Positions 62,585 through 64,000 of a DNA stretch of 64,000 nucleotides are shown here, one piece after another. The notes under the pieces are model-generated. The model worked only from the letters and a program-made list of their open reading frames with translations, made no database searches and was not told where the DNA came from. Source of the stretch: Nectonema munidae (Eukaryota > Nematomorpha > Nectonematoida > Nectonematidae); contig JAUIRK010000767.1 of NCBI GenBank assembly GCA_030549495.1, positions 62,001 through 126,000 of the forward strand, given 5' to 3'. The translations under genes were made by a program, and so were the position numbers. Position 1 is the stretch's first letter. Each line of letters opens with the position of its first letter.

Positions 62585-62860
62585 ATTTAATTTGGACTTC
62601 ATATCCAGAGATTATACAACTCTGTAGAAAAATACTATTTATTCATTGCAATACGTGTCTATGATCCTCAATGCTGTTTAGGCCGAAGTGGAAAAGAGGT
62701 TGAGCTCTCATTCTCCTATAAAAATGCCTCATGCGGCAATTGCGTCTCTTACAACCTCTGAACAGCAAGTCTCCTGATCTAACTTCACGTGGCGGAGTTG
62801 TTTGAAACCAAATGATCAGGGAGCGAAAGCGAGTATTAGGCACTTAAACCTTTAGCTCCG
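62585..62860 (-). repeat. Repeat related to 4030-4270
   Basis: On the minus strand AACAACTCCGCCACGTGAAG, then AGAGGTTGTAAGAGACGC and GCATGAGGCAT align with the plus strand of 4045-4130. It lies between two LINEs of opposite orientation and may be the tail of a third. Confidence 0.5.
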
Positions 62861-62899
62861 AGTAGAACAAACTCGTTAGCTCTGGATGGCTAGAACATG

Positions 62900-64000
62900 G
62901 GTTGAAACTGCTAGAGAGAATTTTGAGTAGGCGCGTTAGAAATCAAGTTATTATAGACTCGAATCAGTTTGGCTTCATGCAGGGTAAAAGTGCAGTGGAT
63001 TCGATATTTATAGTAAGACAATTGATGGAAAAAAGACTAGAAGGAAATCTGCCTTTATTTTGTAGCTTTGTAGACTTAGAGAAGGCATATGACAGAGTTC
63101 CAAGAGATATCGTATACTGGAGCTTGAGAGAAAAAGGTGTTTGTGAAAAGCTTGTAAGTTTAATTCAGGAACTCTAAGACTTCGATTAGAACAATGAATG
63201 GATGCTCACAGGAGTTTGATATAAATGTAGGCTTACACCAAGGTTCGACACTTAGTCCATTACTTTTTGCAATTGTTATAGATGAATCCTCAAAAAATAT
63301 CAGAAAAGATGACCTTTGGGAACTTTTGTTCGCTGATGATTTGGTAATAATAGCAGACAGTGAAAAGGAAATGCAAGAAAGACTGTTTATGTGGCAAGAA
63401 TGTCTCGAAGGAAAAGGCTTGAGATTGAATTCACGTAAGACTGATGTGATGAAAGTCTGTAGGAATGAAAACACTGTATTAAGCATAAAAGATAAGCATG
63501 GGATCGAATTGAAACAAGTGCCAGAGTTCAAGTATTTAGGGTCAGTTATTTAAAAGGAAGGAGGTTGTAGTAAGGATGTACAGTCGAGGTTAAATGCGAG
63601 TTGAGCAAAATGGAAAGAAGTTAAGACTGTTTTAAACGATAAAAAGCTGCCAATGTAACTGAAGGCCAAAGTGTATTTAGCCATAGTGAGACCAGTCATG
63701 ACTTACGGTTCAGAATGTTGGTGTCTGAAAAAGAAAGAAAAGAACACGTTGGAAGTGTCTGAAATGAAAATGCTGATAATGATGTTAAATGTAACAAGAA
63801 GAGATAGAATCAGGAATAAAGAAATAAGACGAAGAACAAAAGTAATGACGAGTGTGATAGATGTAATCGAAAAGTACAAAATGAGATGGTATGGACATGT
63901 GCTGAGAAGGGAAAAAGATGAGAAAATAAGGAAAGCATACGATGAGCAGGTAAAAGGAAAAAGGAAAAGAGGAAGGCAAAGAATGAGATGGGGAGATGAT
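62900..64000 (+). mobile_element. RTE-like LINE reverse transcriptase, broken, continues past window
   Basis: 62902-63177 reads LLERILSRRVRNQVIIDSNQ, FGFMQGKSAVDSIFIVRQL, VDLEKAYDRVPRDIVYWSLR. After a short loss near 63180, 63194-63553 reads VGLHQGSTLSPLLFAIVIDE and the catalytic LLFADDLVIIADSEKEMQ, then LRLNSRKTDVMKVCRNEN and FKYLGSVI. After a stop at 63551 the frame resumes with KEGGCSKDVQSRLN, MTYGSECWCLKKKEKN and RWYGHVLRREKDEKIRKAYD to the window end. The FADD motif and both core Asp residues survive. At least three breaks. Confidence 0.85.

Overview
The window is AT-rich, intron-rich nuclear DNA from an animal, most likely an invertebrate and perhaps an arthropod. Evidence for this is canonical GT-AG introns, three recognisable metazoan genes, and a dense mix of non-LTR retrotransposons (RTE-like, CR1/Jockey-like, one with RNase H), hAT, piggyBac, pogo/Tigger and Tc1/IS630-like DNA transposons, MITEs and a tRNA-derived SINE. 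I cannot name the species.

Three host genes are supported. (1) A KLHL20/diablo-type BTB-BACK-Kelch Cul3 adaptor lies at 5069-6919 (+) as one uninterrupted exon. (2) Reptin/RUVBL2 lies on the minus strand from 26290 down to 7169. I could place ten coding exons with consistent splice phases (455 residues); only a short first coding exon is missing. Its introns hold a SINE, a Tigger element, piggyBac fragments, RTE and Tc1-like fragments and two copies of an unnamed repeated ORF family. (3) A Bcl-2 family gene lies on the minus strand from 57816 down to 48265: a BH4-BH1 exon, a BH2 exon, and a tiny 63-bp tail-anchor exon 8.4 kb away. That large intron holds a hAT transposon, LINE fragments, a broken piggyBac and MITEs. 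The predicted protein has 192 residues.

KLHL20 and RUVBL2 converge, and their opposed AATAAA signals lie within 20 bp of each other near 7100.

Layout: 1-2.25 kb, decayed repeat ORF (minus). 2.8-3.8 kb, hAT-type MITE carrying a SINE. 5.07-6.92 kb, KLHL20. 7.1-26.3 kb, RUVBL2. 27.45-28.6 kb, CR1-like LINE fragment, followed by a 2.9 kb hAT-type composite with perfect 8-bp target duplication and three nested small elements. 31.5-34.3 kb, largely unexplained. 34.7-36.7 kb, broken piggyBac. 36.5-41 kb, mostly non-coding with one hAT MITE. 41.0-44.7 kb, nearly whole LINE (minus). 44.8-46.1 kb, decayed MULE-like ORF. 48.27-57.82 kb, the Bcl-2-like gene. 58.7-59.24 kb, 261-bp tandem duplication. 59.3-62.6 kb, decayed LINE with endonuclease, RT and RNase H traces. 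62.9 kb to the end, RTE-like LINE running off the window.

No bacterial features, CRISPR array or rRNA were seen. The tRNA-like sequences are SINE heads. All calls come from reading the sequence by eye; no database search was run.
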